A DNA stretch of 64,000 bases from Bradyrhizobium sp. LMTR 3. Lineage in GTDB: Bacteria > Pseudomonadota > Alphaproteobacteria > Rhizobiales > Xanthobacteraceae. The translations under genes and the position numbers were made by a program. Where the stretch lies: positions 1-64,000 of the forward strand of contig NZ_MAXC01000007.1 in assembly GCF_001693485.1 (NCBI RefSeq), written 5' to 3'. The notes below the pieces were generated by a model. That model was given only the letters and a program-made list of their open reading frames with translations. It made no database searches and had not been told where the DNA came from. Positions within the stretch are counted from its first letter, which is position 1. Each line of letters begins with the position of its first letter. Positions 45,740 through 54,423 of the stretch are shown here, piece by piece.

Positions 45740-46939
45740 TCAGCCGGCGGTCGCGCGTTGCAGGCGCGTTGCAAATTGGTCGCGGTGACCGTCGGCGGCC
45801 TCGACCCGGACGCACTCATCATCCTGCATCAGCCGGATTTCGACAGCGCCGGCGGCGCGTGCGTCGATCAGGCCGTCGGTGATCTGCCGTTCGATGGCCC
45901 GCGTCATGTCGCGGACGCCGCCCTGCATGCGGCCGGAGAGAGCGTTGATGGCCCGCATCAGGATTTGCGGATCGATGCCGCCGCCGGCGATCTTGAGGTT
46001 GAATTGCAGCGCGATGGCTTCGATCTCCAGCGCAACCACCCGCGCGATATCCAATCCCTTCAGCGGCCGGAACGCGAAGACGTCGTCGATCCGCGACAGC
46101 ACTTCGGGCGAGAACTGGGCATCCGCCAGCGCGGCCTTCGCCAGCCGACCCAGCTCTTCCGCGGTTTCATTGCTCTGCTCGGCGATCTCGCCGATCCGGC
46201 GCGAGGCGGCGTTGGTGGTGAGGATGAAGATCGCTTCATTGGTCGCGACGCGCGCTCCGTCGCTGACCTCAGTGATGAAGCCGTCGTTCCACGCGGTCAG
46301 GAAGCGCTTGTGCACTTCCGAATGCGCCTTTTCGAACTCGTCCAGCAGCACGATCGCGTTCGGCACGTCGCGCAGCGCCGCAGTCAGCGAACCGTAGCTG
46401 TTGGAGCCGACATAGCCCCGCGCCTGGCCGAACAGGCTGGCGGCCGCGTGCGGCTGGCCGAACTGGCTCATGTCGAAGAAGTGCAGATGGCTGCGCCCGC
46501 CATAGAGCTCCTCGGCCAGGATCTTGGCGAAATGCGTCTTGCCGACTCCGGGCGCGCCGGCAAGGCAGAAGACGGCGACCGGCTTGTCAAGCCGTCTTGC
46601 CGCGATGCGCCGCCGCAATTGCTGGGCGATCGCCCTGATCGCCTCGTCCTGGCCGACCACGCGGGAGCTGATGCGATCAGCGAGATCCGCGGCGTCGATC
46701 GTGATCAGGCTTTGATTTCGTTTTTCGTAACCTTCCTGCAGACTGGTCTTGTTGGAAAGCCGATCCAGAATATCCATGACGAACCTCGGCAGATATGAAC
46801 CGCGATAGAGAAAGATGGCTATGGCCGCGCCGGCCGCGCCGATCACAAGGGTGATGGCGAGCGCGGGCGACGCGTGGTCGATGGTGATGAGGGCGAGGAG
46901 TTGGAGCAGCCGGCCGAGCCAGGGGGACATCCCCATCAT
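45740..46939 (-). CDS. Membrane-anchored Clp-like AAA+ ATPase (single D2-type ring)
   Basis: A 399-residue protein. Two hydrophobic segments at about 10-45 anchor it in the membrane; the rest is one AAA+ module of the ClpA/ClpB second-ring type: VVGQDEAIRAI (94-104), Walker A GAPGVGKT (128-135), pore loop GYVG (174-177), Walker B IVLLDEFEKA (196-205), and sensor/arginine region ILTTNAASRRIGE and LSRIDDVFAFRPL. A ClpB-like small lid domain follows. It lacks the Clp N-domain and first ring, and no ClpP-binding tripeptide loop is evident. The ATG at 46939 overlaps the upstream stop (ATGA). It probably unfolds or remodels a membrane protein. Confidence 0.88.
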   Translation of the reverse strand: MMGMSPWLGRLLQLLALITIDHASPALAITLVIGAAGAAIAIFLYRGSYLPRFVMDILDRLSNKTSLQEGYEKRNQSLITIDAADLADRISSRVVGQDEAIRAIAQQLRRRIAARRLDKPVAVFCLAGAPGVGKTHFAKILAEELYGGRSHLHFFDMSQFGQPHAAASLFGQARGYVGSNSYGSLTAALRDVPNAIVLLDEFEKAHSEVHKRFLTAWNDGFITEVSDGARVATNEAIFILTTNAASRRIGEIAEQSNETAEELGRLAKAALADAQFSPEVLSRIDDVFAFRPLKGLDIARVVALEIEAIALQFNLKIAGGGIDPQILMRAINALSGRMQGGVRDMTRAIERQITDGLIDARAAGAVEIRLMQDDECVRVEAADGHRDQFATRLQRATAG

Positions 46940-47511
46940 GGCACCACCTCGATCCGTTCGCCGGGCCGCAGGATGCGCATCGGCATCGTGCCGCTGCTGG
47001 TCGCAAATGCCACCGTGATGCCGCCGCCCTGCCCGTCGCGCAGCGCGGTGACGCCGATCGGACCGCTGTCGGCGAGCGCCACCGCGACCGGCGTCCAGCT
47101 CTTGGCCAGCACGATCTGCTGCGTCAGCCCCGAGGCCTCGACCGCCACGGTGTCGCCATCCGGATCCATGCTGTCGGTAAAGACAATCCAGCCAAGCCGC
47201 TGCCGCCGTTCGATCACCGCCTGCGCGATCTCGGCACGCTGCGCCGGGGCCACCCTCATGGCGGCAACCGCCGAGGCGACCGCCGCGCGATCGTCGGATG
47301 ATACAAGGGTGACCACATTCCCCGAGAGCTCCTCCGGGCGGGAAGGAATTTTCGCGGTCGTCTGCGTATCGGTGTCGACGGCGGCATAAACCCCGCCCCC
47401 GACCAACGCGAGCAGCAGCAGCAAGACGGGTGCGAGCCGCGTTGATTGTTGGGCCGGGAGCGGCAGCGACAACGGAAGTTCGAGCTGCGGCTCGTCGTTT
47501 GTCGATGACAT
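46936..47511 (-). CDS. Small single-pass membrane protein, first gene of the AAA+ operon
   Basis: A 191-residue protein with a short acidic cytoplasmic N-terminus, one membrane segment (about 27-46; PVLLLLLALVGGGVYAAV) and an outer domain of about 140 residues ending in ATSSGTMPMRILRPGERIEVVP. The outer part has a strand-rich pattern (GNVVTLVSSDDRAAV; GWIVFTDSMDPDGDTVAVEASG) without catalytic motifs. The ATG at 47511 follows GGGGGAG. It heads the operon, and its stop overlaps the ATPase start. It may sense an extracytoplasmic state or be the substrate or anchor of the ATPase; no family is recognised. Confidence 0.7.
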   Translation of the reverse strand: MSSTNDEPQLELPLSLPLPAQQSTRLAPVLLLLLALVGGGVYAAVDTDTQTTAKIPSRPEELSGNVVTLVSSDDRAAVASAVAAMRVAPAQRAEIAQAVIERRQRLGWIVFTDSMDPDGDTVAVEASGLTQQIVLAKSWTPVAVALADSGPIGVTALRDGQGGGITVAFATSSGTMPMRILRPGERIEVVP

Positions 47512-47689
47512 AAAGCTCCCCCGAGGATTGCCCGGACAGGTTGCATGCGGATTCCCAGCGCAATGTTAACGCGGGGCAGGCCGTTACGTCTCAGCGCGGA
47601 GCAAAGTTAAACCTCCATTACTGAACTCTGTCGAATTGAAGAGCTTTCAGGGGGCCCGCTGCGCTTTGCCCCTCCACGCCGCACCCGTG

Positions 47690-49537
47690 CTATTTCGTCC
47701 GCACCAGCGCCGCATTGACCAGCGCGCGATAGGCGCGCTCGGCAAACGTCGTGGGGCGATCGAGACCCAATCGCGCCAGGCATTCGCGGGCGGCAGCGTC
47801 CGGCGGCTGCGTCATCCCTTGCCACAGCAACCCAGGCAGAATCAGCGGCATCCGCTGCGCTTCCCGCAGCAACTGCAGCGCCGGTATCAACCGCTGCTCG
47901 ATCTCGGTAAAATCGCTACCGAACGGAAACGATGGCAGCAGTCCGTCCTCGCGCGCAGGCTTTAAGGCATCCGCGATCCGCTCCGGAAAATTCTCGCGAT
48001 GCGCGCGCGGAATTTCGAACTCCTGCGGCAGCTTGCCGGCATCCTTGGCGATCTTCACCAGTTCGTCCTGGAAACGGGAATCCGTGACCGCGAGCATTGC
48101 CGCGATGGTCTCGGCGTCCGATTTGCCCCTGACATCGGCAACGCCGTATTCGGTGACGAACACGTCGCGCAGATGCCGCGGGATGGTCTCGTGAGCGTAG
48201 TTCCAGCGGATGTTGGAGTGCGTCCTGCTGCCCGCCTGCCGCGTCGCTTCCAGCGTGAGGACCGAGCGTGCGCCTTGAAGCGCGAACGCCTGCGCGACGA
48301 AATTGTACTGACCGCCGACGCCGCTGACGACCTGGCCATTGTCGAGACCATCGGAGACCGCCGCCCCCATCAACGTCGCCATCATCGCGTTGTTGACGAA
48401 GCGGGCATCGATGCGCGCTCGGCGCTTGGCATCCTCGTCGCCATAGAGCTCGTTGGTGGACGATACCGGCATCATCTGGATGCGCGCGAGCTGGTCGGCC
48501 GGCATCTCGCGCAACGCGCGATAGAACGATTTCGGCCCGAGGAAAAATGCGCCGTGCAGCACGACGCCGTCGACCTCGCGCTTGAGAATATCGGCCTCGA
48601 TCAGGCTGAGAAACGCCTCGATCAGCATTTCGCTGACCCCATACAGCCCCTTAGCGAACGGTGCGCTCTCCACCGGCTCCACGCCGGGCGCGAGCCGCTT
48701 CATGATGGCGCGGAACTGCGCACTGTCCCGATGACGGACGATCAGCCCCTGCGCCAGCGCATCGCCGACTTGCCCGATACCGATCTGCAGCGTGCCGCCA
48801 TCAGGTACGAGACTCGCGGCGTGAAGCCCGATCGCGTATTTGGTGTCGCTGACCGGCTCGGCCGGCGGGGCGAACAGCGGGAAATCCGTCGCGGGGCTGT
48901 CGAGCACGGCGGAAAATTCCTCCCCCGGCAGATCGCCCGCACCCGGCATGAACGGCAGTTCCGAATTGACTTGCGCGAACACTTTGAACGAAGCGCGCCC
49001 CTCGGCGCGGGCGCGCAGCAGATCAAGCGCTGTGTCGGTGTTGCAGCTCAGGCTGTAACGCGTCCCGCCGTCGACGACGCACTTGGCCACCAATGGCGTG
49101 ACGACATTGAGCCCGCGTGCCAGCAAATACGATGCAGCATGGGTATAGTTCGCGGAGATGTAATGCTGCTGCGCGAACGGCACGTGCAGCCATTTACCGG
49201 CCAGGAAGAAAAACTCGATCACCTTGACATTGGGCGGCAGTTCTCCGGCATGCAGTGCATTTGCATAAGCGAGGTCCGGATAACCACCAAACAGGCGATC
49301 GATCACCGGGTTGATGAAACGCTGTTCGAGCAGGCTCGAGGGCCGCGGCTTTTCCAGCGTCAGTGCGGAAAATAACGTCAGCTTGATCGAATGGTCGGCC
49401 AGTGCGCGTGCATACAGAGCGTTGACGACGTGGTTGGCCTTGCCAAGCCCGAGCGGCAATCCAACCACGAGATTGGTTCCGACGTCGCGGATGATATCCT
49501 CCGCGATCGCTTCGGGATCGGAAAACAGTTTTGGCAT
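47690..49537 (-). CDS. Acetyl-CoA hydrolase/transferase family protein
   Basis: A 615-residue CoA-transferase-type enzyme of the acetyl-CoA hydrolase / 4-hydroxybutyrate CoA-transferase group. The N-terminal half contains FSALTLEKPRPS and LPPNVKVIEFFFLAGKWLHV; the C-terminal half has the glycine-rich GVGGQYNFVAQAFAL motif near the active-site glutamate and VTEYGVADVRGKSDAE. Relatives move CoA between acetate, succinate or propionate, or hydrolyse acetyl-CoA. No transporter or dehydrogenase partner is adjacent, so the substrate is open. The ATG at 49537 is chosen; the frame is open 28 codons earlier. Confidence 0.88.
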   Translation of the reverse strand: MPKLFSDPEAIAEDIIRDVGTNLVVGLPLGLGKANHVVNALYARALADHSIKLTLFSALTLEKPRPSSLLEQRFINPVIDRLFGGYPDLAYANALHAGELPPNVKVIEFFFLAGKWLHVPFAQQHYISANYTHAASYLLARGLNVVTPLVAKCVVDGGTRYSLSCNTDTALDLLRARAEGRASFKVFAQVNSELPFMPGAGDLPGEEFSAVLDSPATDFPLFAPPAEPVSDTKYAIGLHAASLVPDGGTLQIGIGQVGDALAQGLIVRHRDSAQFRAIMKRLAPGVEPVESAPFAKGLYGVSEMLIEAFLSLIEADILKREVDGVVLHGAFFLGPKSFYRALREMPADQLARIQMMPVSSTNELYGDEDAKRRARIDARFVNNAMMATLMGAAVSDGLDNGQVVSGVGGQYNFVAQAFALQGARSVLTLEATRQAGSRTHSNIRWNYAHETIPRHLRDVFVTEYGVADVRGKSDAETIAAMLAVTDSRFQDELVKIAKDAGKLPQEFEIPRAHRENFPERIADALKPAREDGLLPSFPFGSDFTEIEQRLIPALQLLREAQRMPLILPGLLWQGMTQPPDAAARECLARLGLDRPTTFAERAYRALVNAALVRTK

Positions 49538-49766
49538 CACATGCGAACCTGCGGCGTAGCTGGCAGGCAGCCGTCCTGGAATCGGACGCCAGCCACGAGA
49601 GCTATAGCCTATCTTCACCAAGATTCATCTGTGACGAACCGGCAACAGCCAAGCACGGACTTTCACCGAATTAATGTACTGATGTCGCGCGGCAGTTTGC
49701 CTGTGGCCAGGGTGCCCCCTAAACAGGTAGACGAACCGAGGATGTCGGCGGGGGCGGACGGACAGT
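49538..49766. other. Divergent intergenic region
   Basis: The left part of the 341-base gap between the CoA-transferase gene and the tolC-like gene. No gene or strong signal is seen; a leftward promoter is expected here. Confidence 0.4.
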
Positions 49767-49808
49767 GCATGATCCGGAATGACGGGTAACCGGCATTCCG
49801 GATCATGC
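49767..49808. repeat. Near-perfect 42-base palindrome
   Basis: GCATGATCCGGAATG and CATTCCGGATCATGC are perfectly complementary (15 bases each), and inside them CGG pairs with CCG around a GTAA loop, with one mismatch. It resembles the widespread GCATGATCCGG...CCGGATCATGC repeat of this bacterial group, and lies 70 bases before the tolC-like gene, where it could also act as a regulatory hairpin. Confidence 0.75.
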
Positions 49809-49878
49809 TCAAACAAGAAGATAGAACGGGATGACTCGATGCAGAGTTATCACGTTCTCGTGTTGACTACGGAATCAA

Positions 49879-51294
49879 ATGACCAGGCGCGCCGCTAGGG
49901 TTGGCTACGTTGAAAGACGGTTGCTTCGATCGGGCATTTGCCTTGCTGTGGCTTGCTTCGCGCTTGCCGCGCCAGCCGCGCATGGTGAAAGCCTCCCCGC
50001 GGCGCTGGCCAAGGCCTACCAGACCAATCCCGCGCTCAATGCCGAACGCGCCCGCCAGCGCGCCACCGACGAGAACGTGCCGCAAGCGCTTTCGGGTTAT
50101 CGGCCGCAGATCGTCGCTACTCTTTCCGCCGGCTTTCAGGCGGTGCGCAACCTCTTGCCCGACAACACCGTCCAGTCGGCGAACCTGAAGCCCTGGACCA
50201 TCGGCGTGACCGTGTCCCAGACATTGTTCAACGGCTTCAGGACCGCCAACAGCGTGCGCGTGGCGGAATTGCAGGTGCAGGCAGGCCGCGAGGCGCTGCG
50301 CAATGTCGGTCAGGGCGTGCTGCTGGATGCGGTCACGGTCTACACAAACGTTCTCGCCAACCAATCGCTGGTCGAAGCCCAGCGCGCCAACGTCGCGTTT
50401 CTGCAGGAAACGCTCGGCATCACCCAGAAGCGTCTGAATGCCGGCGACGTCACGCCCACCGACGCTGCGCAGGCCGAGGCGCGTCTGAGCCGGGGTCGCG
50501 CCGATTTGAATGCCGCTGAGGTCAATCTGGCCGTCAGCCAAGCGACTTATCTTCAGGTCATCGGCAACGCGCCGAACCAGCTCCGCCCTGCTGACGCCGT
50601 CGACCGCCTGCTGCCGCGCAGCCGCGATGACGCCACCGGGCAGGCCTTCCGCGGGCATCCCGCCGTAATGGCGGCAAGCTTCGATTTCGACGTCGCCACG
50701 ACTTCCATCCGCGTCGCCGAAGGCAGCCTGATGCCGACGATCACGCTGCAAGGCAGCGCCAGCCGCAGCAAGGACTCGGACCCCACGCTTGGCACCCTCG
50801 GGACCGATCAGGCCTCGGTGACCGGCCAGCTCACGCAGCCGATCTATGATGGCGGCATGGCCGCCTCACAGACCCGACAAGCCAAGGAAATCGCAGCGCA
50901 AAGCCGGCAGGTGCTGGACCAGGTCCGCAATCAGGCCCGCACCGCCGCGGTCGGCGCCTGGGTCGCCAATGAAGGTGCCAAGATTGCGGTCACGGCATCC
51001 GAATCTGAAGTGCGCGCCGCCACCGTCGCGCTGCAGGGCGTGCAGCGAGAGGCGGCGGGCGGCCAGCGCACCACGGTCGACGTGCTGAACGCGCAGCAGG
51101 ACCTGATCCTGGCAAAGGCACGATTGATCGGCGCGCAGCGCGATCGCGTCATCGCCTCCTATACGCTGCTGAGCGCAATCGGCCGGCTCGACGTCAAGAA
51201 TCTCGGCCTCAACACACCGGACTATCTCCCGGAAGTGCACTACCATCAGGTGCGCGACGCCTGGCATGGCCTGCGGACGCCGTCCGGCCAGTAG
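49879..51294 (+). CDS. TolC-family outer membrane efflux channel
   Basis: A 471-residue exported protein (signal SGICLAVACFALAAPAAHG) with the TolC repeat structure: SLPAALAKAYQTNPALNAERA, then the long alternate helices and strands, twice. The YRPQIVATLSAGFQ, VSQTLFNGFRTANSV, LMPTITLQGSASRSK, LTQPIYDGGMAASQTRQAKE and RTTVDVLNAQQDLILAKARL segments mark the two halves. It forms the outer-membrane end of a type I secretion or drug-efflux line; no inner partner is adjacent, so it may serve several. A near-perfect palindrome lies in front of it. Confidence 0.92.
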   Translation: MTRRAARVGYVERRLLRSGICLAVACFALAAPAAHGESLPAALAKAYQTNPALNAERARQRATDENVPQALSGYRPQIVATLSAGFQAVRNLLPDNTVQSANLKPWTIGVTVSQTLFNGFRTANSVRVAELQVQAGREALRNVGQGVLLDAVTVYTNVLANQSLVEAQRANVAFLQETLGITQKRLNAGDVTPTDAAQAEARLSRGRADLNAAEVNLAVSQATYLQVIGNAPNQLRPADAVDRLLPRSRDDATGQAFRGHPAVMAASFDFDVATTSIRVAEGSLMPTITLQGSASRSKDSDPTLGTLGTDQASVTGQLTQPIYDGGMAASQTRQAKEIAAQSRQVLDQVRNQARTAAVGAWVANEGAKIAVTASESEVRAATVALQGVQREAAGGQRTTVDVLNAQQDLILAKARLIGAQRDRVIASYTLLSAIGRLDVKNLGLNTPDYLPEVHYHQVRDAWHGLRTPSGQ

Positions 51295-51400
51295 GTTGTA
51301 TTTTGTCGCGGTGTTAACCGGACGCTGATCATGTCCGGTATTTTCAGTCGCCAGCAACTCGCCTTGCCGTAAAACCCGGGTCCGTCCCGCCCCCCTTTTG

Positions 51401-52393
51401 ATGATCGATTTGCGAGGCCCTGTGGTTTCAAACATCCTGCGCTGGTCGGCCAACGGCCTGCTGGTCCTGTTCCTGTCGGTAATCCTTCTGATCACCTCAT
51501 TTCGCATGGCGGCGTCGATACGCGAAACCAGCACCCGCGCGCAACTGGCGCCAAGGACCGGCCATCTGGTGCCGACGCGTTCGGGTGGCGTGTTCGTGCA
51601 GGAGAAGGGGCCGGCGAATGGCATTCCCGTGGTCCTGTTTCACGGCACGGCGGCGTGGAGCGAGCTATGGCGGCATACCACCGACGTGCTGGCGGCGGCC
51701 GGCTTTCATGTGATCGCGCTTGACCTGCCGCCGTTTGGATTCTCGGACCGTCCCGGCAGTTACACGCGGCAGGACCAGGCTTCCCGGATCAACGACGTGC
51801 TCGATACGCTGGAGGCCCCGCCCGCCATCATCGTCGGTCATTCGTTCGGCGCCGGTGCGGCGACCGAACTCGTGATGCGATATCCGGATCGGGCGCGGGC
51901 ACTCGTGCTGGTCGACGCGGCGCTCGGATTGACGGCAGCGCCATCGGCGGCGCCCTGGGTGATCCAACCGCAATGGATCCGCGAAATCCTGGTGTCGCTG
52001 ACCATCACCAATCCGATCGCGACGAAAATGCTGCTCCAATCGATGATCGCGAAGAAGGAACGCGCGCTGCCGGAATATGTCGCGATCCTGCAGCGGCCGC
52101 TGGCGCAGCGCGACAGCACGAGCGATATCGCCGACTGGCTGTACTATTTCCTCGGCGCCGATCCCAACGCCGCAAGCGCGGACCGCAATGCCTATGCGAA
52201 GCTGGAAGTCCCCGTCGCGATTCTGTGGGGCGACAAGGATACCATTACCCCGGTCGAGCAAGCCCACGATCTGCGAACGCTGCTGCCATCAGATACGGAC
52301 CTGACATTGCTGCCGGGGCTCGGTCACATTCCGCAAATCGAGGACCCCGGCCTGTTCAATGACGCCCTGCTCAAGACGATTGGAAAACTCTAG
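51401..52393 (+). CDS. Membrane-anchored alpha/beta hydrolase
   Basis: A 330-residue hydrolase with an N-terminal hydrophobic anchor (about 20-40; LLVLFLSVILLITSF) and an alpha/beta-hydrolase fold: oxyanion HGTAAW, nucleophile elbow IIVGHSFGAGAAT with the serine, acid in ILWGDKDTITP and the His in LLPGLGHIPQIED. An ester or lactone substrate is likely but unspecified. The ATG at 51401 lacks a ribosome site; a GTG at 51422 follows GAGG and may be the real start. It is followed by two small genes of unknown function on the same strand. Confidence 0.85.
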   Translation: MIDLRGPVVSNILRWSANGLLVLFLSVILLITSFRMAASIRETSTRAQLAPRTGHLVPTRSGGVFVQEKGPANGIPVVLFHGTAAWSELWRHTTDVLAAAGFHVIALDLPPFGFSDRPGSYTRQDQASRINDVLDTLEAPPAIIVGHSFGAGAATELVMRYPDRARALVLVDAALGLTAAPSAAPWVIQPQWIREILVSLTITNPIATKMLLQSMIAKKERALPEYVAILQRPLAQRDSTSDIADWLYYFLGADPNAASADRNAYAKLEVPVAILWGDKDTITPVEQAHDLRTLLPSDTDLTLLPGLGHIPQIEDPGLFNDALLKTIGKL

Positions 52394-52426
52394 ACTCGAC
52401 CGAGATTCGAACCGGCCGGAGACATC

Positions 52427-52849
52427 ATGGACATCATTAGATTGTGCGCCTGGGGCTACGCCGCCCTGCTCGGCTTCGTGATCCTCACCGGCTACATCCC
52501 GGCCTTCATCGATGCCAATGACATGATCTTCGGCCTGTTTCGCCGCACCTGGTATGCCGACGGGTTGCATCTGGTGTCGGCGCTATGGGCCGCAATTGCG
52601 GCGATGACCTCGCGTCGCGCCTCGGAATTGTTCTTTCAATTATTCGGCGTGTTCTATTTCGCCGACGGCGTGCTCGGCCTGCTCACCGGCAGCGGCTATC
52701 TCGACTTCGGCATCCTGATCAACGGTGTTCTCAACCTGCCGCTCTCGACGCGGTTTTTCGCCAACGCGCCACATCTCGGCCTCGGCGGCGTGGCCATCCT
52801 GATCGGCTATCTGCTCGCGCCGCGGACGCGGACCGCCGTTCATGCTTAA
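52427..52849 (+). CDS. Uncharacterised four-helix membrane protein
   Basis: A 140-residue protein with about four membrane segments (about 8-26, 45-62, 65-88 and 112-132). The motif LFRRTWYADGLHLVSALWAAIAA and the GVLGLLTGSGYLDFGILINGVLNLPLS segment read as a real family, similar to small DUF4383-type proteins, but assignment is uncertain. It starts 33 bases after the hydrolase and its stop overlaps the next start by eight bases. Function unknown. Confidence 0.65.
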   Translation: MDIIRLCAWGYAALLGFVILTGYIPAFIDANDMIFGLFRRTWYADGLHLVSALWAAIAAMTSRRASELFFQLFGVFYFADGVLGLLTGSGYLDFGILINGVLNLPLSTRFFANAPHLGLGGVAILIGYLLAPRTRTAVHA

Positions 52850-53942
52850 GTGGCTGCGGCGCATCCTGGCAGTCGTCGCGATCCTGATTGCGCTGACGGT
52901 GCTTTTGCCACTGGCCTATGTCGAGGGCATTTGCCGGCCTGCGACGAGTACAGCGACCTCGACTGCGCCGGCCGTCACCCTGCCCGCGATCGATGAGCCG
53001 GGCTACCGGCGCAAGCTGAACAACACGTTCTTCACGTTCCCCGAATGGTACATCGTCTACTCCTTCGAGGATTTCGGTCGCTTCCTCGACCGCTCCAGCG
53101 AAAGCCATTTCAACTATCTCGGCCACATCTTCGGTTTCTGGCGTAGCTTCTGCACCATCAATCGCGCCGTGCCCGCAACGGCAGAATCGCTGGCCGAAGT
53201 GAAGACGATGATTTACGTGATCGGCATCAGCTATTCCGTCGAATATGCCGTCAAGGGATTCTACGAGAATACGATCGGCCGCGTGTTCGAATGGATCAGA
53301 GGCGAGAAGCGCACCCCGCAGGATGAATTCGGCCGCGCCGTGCTGCAGGACTATGCCGCGTTCCTCTACACCGTCCCCTGGTACAAATATCCGTTCCGCG
53401 AGAAGCTCGACGGCCTGATGGCAATCTCGGCGCCGACGCCGAGCAGCTTGCGCAGCCGGGAGCGCGACTTCGCGCTCGGCGCGGAATACTTCGTCAAGAT
53501 CGGTTACGCCGCGCTGATCCAGAAGGCGCTGGACGCCAGCAACGACAACGAGCCGCGCGACATCATGTTTGCCGTCGCGACGCTGCCGCCGGAGGTATTG
53601 GCAGAAGAACCGCGCATCAAGCCGATCCGCGCGCTCAACGCACAATGGCAGCTCGTGCAGACGCCGCGCTACAAGGCGTTCACCGACATCCTGCAGCGGC
53701 TGCTGGATCAGGGTTATGGGGTTGCGGAGATCGCGGGCAATCACGACATTCTTGTCACCGCGATTGCGCCCGATGCCGCCAAGCTCGATATCAAGGGTAC
53801 GACGGAGCTGTTTTCACTGGAGCTCGATGCGAAGCCCGGCTTCCGCCGGGCGGGCCTGAAGGCAAGGATCGACCGTCTCGCCGATATCAACCGCGAGCTC
53901 AAGGCCAGGGGTGCAAACATTGAGCACTTCTATGACTACTGA
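52842..53942 (+). CDS. Uncharacterised single-pass membrane protein with large outer domain
   Basis: A 366-residue protein with one N-terminal membrane segment (about 8-30; AVVAILIALTVLLPLAYVEGI) and a large domain with aromatic-rich patches: NTFFTFPEWYIVYSFEDFGRF, FNYLGHIFGFWRSFCTI, and FLYTVPWYKYPFREKLDG. These resemble heme- or membrane-associated domains but match no family I can name. The start overlaps the previous gene by eight bases (ATGCTT), so it is likely co-translated. The frame is long and its residue pattern is clearly coding. Confidence 0.7.
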   Translation: MLKWLRRILAVVAILIALTVLLPLAYVEGICRPATSTATSTAPAVTLPAIDEPGYRRKLNNTFFTFPEWYIVYSFEDFGRFLDRSSESHFNYLGHIFGFWRSFCTINRAVPATAESLAEVKTMIYVIGISYSVEYAVKGFYENTIGRVFEWIRGEKRTPQDEFGRAVLQDYAAFLYTVPWYKYPFREKLDGLMAISAPTPSSLRSRERDFALGAEYFVKIGYAALIQKALDASNDNEPRDIMFAVATLPPEVLAEEPRIKPIRALNAQWQLVQTPRYKAFTDILQRLLDQGYGVAEIAGNHDILVTAIAPDAAKLDIKGTTELFSLELDAKPGFRRAGLKARIDRLADINRELKARGANIEHFYDY

Positions 53943-54276
53943 CGGACGCCAGCGCGGCGATGGGCGTTGGGGCGGGATTGCCGGCGCGATCGCCCTCGTC
54001 GTGTGCGGCTGGCTTGCCGTTGTCACCGCGTTGACCTTCGGCTCACCCCCCGGCAAGTCAATGGCGGTCATCGGCCCGCCGTCCCAGGCACTGGCCGCGA
54101 TCGCCAAGGCCAACGGCCGCATTCTTGCGTCGAACAACTTCGTCACCATCGCGCGTTCCGACGACGCCGATTTCGTCGGCCGTCTCTACGCGGCCGGCGC
54201 GCTGTTGGTGCTCGACGCCGAACAGGCGGGCGGCTGCAGCGGCCTGCCGCCGAAGCGGCTCACCGCGCAGCTTTGA
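53932..54276 (+). CDS. Small membrane protein, function unknown
   Basis: A 114-residue protein with one membrane segment (about 18-40; GAIALVVCGWLAVVTALTF) and a small outer domain (SQALAAIAKANGRILASNNFVTIARSDDADFVGRLYAAGALLVLDAEQAGGC). The ATG at 53932 overlaps the preceding stop by 11 bases and is the coupled choice; a GTG at 53911 is an alternative. The pattern of the outer part (phosphate-like loop, ALLVLDA) suggests a compact alpha/beta unit. Unrecognised. Confidence 0.55.
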   Translation: MTTDGRQRGDGRWGGIAGAIALVVCGWLAVVTALTFGSPPGKSMAVIGPPSQALAAIAKANGRILASNNFVTIARSDDADFVGRLYAAGALLVLDAEQAGGCSGLPPKRLTAQL

Positions 54277-54423
54277 GGACCAGGGTTCCAGCCATCCTCC
54301 CCGCCCAGCTCGCAGGCTTAATTCTTCTGTACCTGCAGCCTGTCTCCCAGCTTTAGTATCCATTTCGGCTGAAATCCCTGTATAATGAGGGTGGGCCGAC
54401 CTTCCGGCCGATGGGCTGAGACC

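Noticed and set aside
45758..46798. 346-codon plus-strand frame opposite the AAA+ gene
   Set aside because: Antisense shadow; no ribosome site or motif.
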